From Terriglobia bacterium (GTDB lineage: Bacteria; Acidobacteriota; Terriglobia; Terriglobales; Acidobacteriaceae): 64,000 nt of DNA. Under the pieces are notes generated by a model, which was not told the DNA's origin, did no database searches, and saw nothing but the letters and a program-made list of their open reading frames with translations. The position numbers were made by a program, and so were the translations under genes. The stretch covers positions 1 through 64,000 of the forward strand of contig JAIQFH010000034.1 of the NCBI GenBank assembly GCA_020073385.1. Direction: 5' to 3'. Position 1 is the stretch's first letter; every line of letters begins with the position of its first letter. Below are positions 61,658 through 64,000 of the stretch, in pieces.

Positions 61658-62437
61658 ATGTCAATCCCTCTCTCCCTCTCCGGTAAAGTCGCTCTTATCT
61701 CCGGTGGCTCTCGTGGCATCGGCGCAGCCACAGTGCGCATGTTCGCGGCTGCCGACGCGAAAGTCGCCTTCAGTTATCGCAGCGCCCGCTCTCCGGCCGA
61801 GACCTTGGCGAAAGAGTGCGGACGCAACGTCCTTCCGATCGCCTCCGACCTGAACAGTCCCGACGCAGCACGTTCTCTGGTGGCGCAGACCGTCGAGCAC
61901 TTCGGTCGTCTCGACATCCTCATTGCCAATCACGGCGTGTGGCCGGTTGAGGATGTCCCCATCGAGCGCATGTCGGACGAGCAGTGGCGTTCAACGATGT
62001 CGATCAATCTCGATGGCGTCTTTGGCCTGGTGAAGCACGCCGTGGCTCAGATGAAAGCCCAGCCGCGTACGGATGGCCCCGCCGGACACATTGTGCTCAT
62101 CAGTTCGACCAGCGGCCAGCGCGGAGAGGCCTATCACTGCGACTATTCCGCCACCAAGGGCGCGCTCATCAGCATGACGAAGGGCCTGTCCACGGAACTC
62201 GCCTCGGCCGGAATCTACGTGAATTGCGTCGCGCCGGGTTGGATCGATACCGACATGAGCTCCGAAGCTCTTGAGGATCCAAAAAGCGGAGAGCAGATTC
62301 TGCGCACGATTCCTTTGGGGCGCGTAGGCAAACCCGAAGAGATTGCCGCCCCCGTGCTGTTCCTGTGTACTCAACACGCCAGCTTCATCACAGGGGAAGT
62401 ATTCAACGTAAATGGAGGAGCGGTCCTGGCGGGCTAG
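61658..62437 (+). CDS. Short-chain dehydrogenase/reductase (FabG-like)
   Basis: A 259-aa NAD(P)-dependent SDR. Cofactor motif GGSRGIGAAT, NHG at about 90, catalytic Ser in VLISSTSG, YSATK active-site tyrosine and lysine, and a C-terminal HASFITGEVFNVNGGAVLAG typical of 3-oxoacyl-ACP reductase-like enzymes. The substrate is unknown. The ATG at 61658 is preferred to the upstream in-frame start at 61601 because the SDR fold begins there. Confidence 0.93.
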   Translation: MSIPLSLSGKVALISGGSRGIGAATVRMFAAADAKVAFSYRSARSPAETLAKECGRNVLPIASDLNSPDAARSLVAQTVEHFGRLDILIANHGVWPVEDVPIERMSDEQWRSTMSINLDGVFGLVKHAVAQMKAQPRTDGPAGHIVLISSTSGQRGEAYHCDYSATKGALISMTKGLSTELASAGIYVNCVAPGWIDTDMSSEALEDPKSGEQILRTIPLGRVGKPEEIAAPVLFLCTQHASFITGEVFNVNGGAVLAG

Positions 62438-62726
62438 CTTTGCCGAAGCATGCCTGGGTGCCCCAACCTTGTCGCGTTTTGTGCGATAGGGTGGGGATTT
62501 TGACTTTCTTTCAGGACCAAGAAGCAGGCCCGAGAGTCTCGCGAGACCGTCAGGGCACGTCGTGGCAGCAACCGTAGAATCAGATCCAGACCATAAAATT
62601 GGCAGCCTCCAGCTTGCTTTCCCCAGTGTTCCTGCATCCAACGGTTGAGAGGAGCATTGATTGTCCGCAGCCGAAAGTCCACAGGAAACGCTACAATTCT
62701 GATTGCGTGATCCATCCCTAAACGGA

Positions 62727-63599
62727 ATGAAACTGTTCTTCACGATTCTGGTGTTGGTGTGCTCGGCCTGCTCCCAGAGCGGAGGACAGACCCAGAGCGC
62801 TGCCGCTCCTCCGGGTCCGAAAGACGCAGCGAAGCCCTCCTCCTCTTCGATAACGCTAGACAGCGAAGCTGTGCAGAATTCCAACAAGGCCAAGGCCATC
62901 ATCGAACAGGGCATCCAGGCCCTGGGCGGACAAACCTATCTCAACATCCGCGACCGCGAGCAGCAGGGACGCACGTACGGCTTTCACCACGGTACGGCCA
63001 CCGGCGGAGGAGCGCTGTTCTGGAGTTTCAGCGAATTTCCCGACAAGGAGCGAGTCGAATTCACGAAAGAGCGCGATATCGCTCAACTTTTCATCGGCGA
63101 CAAAGGATACGAGATCACCTTCAAAGGCCCCCATCCGGTCGAGCAGAAAGATCTCGACGACTACCTCCGCCGCCGCCGCTTCGCTCTCGACCGCATCCTT
63201 CGCACCTGGCTGAACGATCCCGGCGTAGTCATGCTCTTTGAAGGCAATGCCATCGCAGCGCAGCACCCGGCGCTTCAGGTGACACTGGTGAATGCACAGA
63301 ACGAAAGTGTGACGCTCTATTTCGACGCCGACTCGCACCTTCCCATCAAGAAGTCTTTCGAATGGCGCGATCCGGTGGACAAGCAAAAAAATCTGGAAGA
63401 GGAAGTCTATGAGAACTACCGGTCGGTGTCGGGCATCATGGCTCCCTACAACGTCACGCGATATTTCAACGGCGACATGTCCAACCAGCGCTTTCTGAAC
63501 TCCGTAACCATCAATCAGGGTCTTGATCCCGCAATGTTCGATCCCAACTCGGGCTACGATCCCAATAGACAACTCAAGCCGAACAAGTCAAAAAAGTAA
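62727..63599 (+). CDS. Exported lipoprotein of unknown function
   Basis: A 290-aa protein with lipobox LVCSAC (MKLFFTILVLVCSAC) and a Ser/Pro/Ala linker, then a domain from about residue 50 (AKAIIEQGIQALGGQTYLNI, DKGYEITFKGPHPVEQKDLD, LYFDADSHLPIKKSFEWRDP) that resembles outer-membrane lipoprotein-sorting-like folds of LolA/LolB type. The start at 62727 gives the lipoprotein; the upstream frame adds MRDPSLNG. Function unknown. The next gene downstream is lpxC on the same strand. Confidence 0.78.
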   Translation: MKLFFTILVLVCSACSQSGGQTQSAAAPPGPKDAAKPSSSSITLDSEAVQNSNKAKAIIEQGIQALGGQTYLNIRDREQQGRTYGFHHGTATGGGALFWSFSEFPDKERVEFTKERDIAQLFIGDKGYEITFKGPHPVEQKDLDDYLRRRRFALDRILRTWLNDPGVVMLFEGNAIAAQHPALQVTLVNAQNESVTLYFDADSHLPIKKSFEWRDPVDKQKNLEEEVYENYRSVSGIMAPYNVTRYFNGDMSNQRFLNSVTINQGLDPAMFDPNSGYDPNRQLKPNKSKK

Positions 63600-63795
63600 T
63601 CCTTCTGACGTTAGAGAATAGAGCCACGCGCTCCTCTATATCGCTAATTCTAAATGCCTTACTTCGACGTTCGACTGGGATTGTGAATGCCCCCAAACCC
63701 CCGACGTCGAGCCACGAACTGTGGCTTTGTTACCACAGACGGTTTTCTGGTGCGGGGCTGTAGTCTGTTACCTTAATCGACAATCCTAATACCCG

Positions 63796-64000
63796 TTGAC
63801 GTACGAGCAGACAATTCGCGCCGCTGCGGCCTGCAGCGGCATTGGCTTACATAGCGGCGCCCCAGTGTCAATGCGCATTCTGCCCGCTCCTTCGGGGACG
63901 GGCATCGTGTTCCGCCGGATCGACCTAGACGGCTTCGAGATCGAGGCCGTCAGCCGCAACGTTGCCCGCGTCAGCTACGCCACGAGCCTTATGAAGAAGG
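63796..64000 (+). CDS. lpxC: UDP-3-O-acyl-N-acetylglucosamine deacetylase, 5' end
   Basis: Cut by the window end; 68 codons are visible from TTG at 63796, with an in-frame TAA six bases upstream. The N-terminus TYEQTIRAAAACSGIGLHSG is the LpxC signature and APSGTGIVFRRIDLDG, VSRNVARVSYATSL follow. LpxC catalyses the committed step of lipid A synthesis, so the organism makes lipopolysaccharide. No clear ribosome site precedes the TTG. Confidence 0.9.
   Translation, partial: MTYEQTIRAAAACSGIGLHSGAPVSMRILPAPSGTGIVFRRIDLDGFEIEAVSRNVARVSYATSLMKK

Noticed and set aside
62434..62715. 93-codon minus-strand frame between the SDR and lipoprotein genes
   Set aside because: No ribosome site, no motif and an amino-acid mix typical of noncoding GC-rich DNA.

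Overview
The window looks like a chromosomal segment of an acidobacterium of the Terriglobia/Koribacter type. This is inferred from a carboxypeptidase-regulatory-domain TonB receptor, a PadR plus HAAS-membrane-protein pair, many imidazolonepropionase-like amidohydrolases and intergenic spacers packed with dispersed palindromic repeats of kinds I associate with that group. The DNA is GC-rich by eye, genes lie on both strands in short operons, and there is no prophage, CRISPR array or rRNA operon.

Layout. 1-1560: IS1182-family insertion sequence. 1.8-6 kb: soluble hybrid histidine kinase, a conserved unknown and a broken transglycosylase. 6-14.3 kb: copper/redox block with VKOR, a CusF-SCO1 fusion lipoprotein, a cNMP-DUF1003 fusion, a Tat-exported multicopper oxidase, DoxX, a TonB receptor and a small Cys/His-rich secreted protein. 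14.6-18.8 kb: EF-G-like GTPase (EF-G2 type), a Q/R/E-rich secreted protein and DUF1152. 18.9-28.9 kb: a metallo-beta-lactamase-fold protein carrying an in-frame repeat insertion, translationally coupled to a frameshifted secreted protein; then pirin, rsmI, MmcQ/YjbR, FmdB zinc ribbon, DPP4-like peptidase, coiled-coil zinc ribbon protein and an RlmI-like methyltransferase. 29-33.2 kb: stress block hsp20, nucleotidyltransferase, Cys-rich small protein, clpB. 33.3-41.4 kb: YqeY, ABM monooxygenase, class V aminotransferase and serA (probable serine synthesis), site-2 protease, rsmD, RidA, GNAT. 41.6-48.3 kb: two secreted amidohydrolases with CBS and DoxX proteins between them, PadR/HAAS pair, group II PLP decarboxylase. 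48.5-55.9 kb: radical SAM protein with a palindromic promoter/operator, membrane hybrid kinase, porin plus cupredoxin operon, alcohol dehydrogenase with an internal amber codon. 56.1-64 kb: tRNA-Asp, gltX, a large GAF-GGDEF-HD-GYP protein, an SDR, a lipoprotein and the 5' end of lpxC.

How the parts connect. The strongest functional grouping is copper and envelope redox chemistry (about 6-14 kb, with the porin/cupredoxin pair at 52.7-54.8 kb as a second copper-type unit). The second is protein quality control (hsp20 to clpB), interrupted by a two-gene nucleotidyltransferase module that resembles a toxin-antitoxin pair. The third is signalling: two hybrid kinases, one c-di-GMP enzyme and one PadR circuit. 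Four genes are visibly damaged or interrupted: transglycosylase (frameshifts), MBL protein (in-frame repeat insertion), secreted protein (4-base homopolymer frameshift) and alcohol dehydrogenase (one TAG codon). They are either recent decay or assembly errors.
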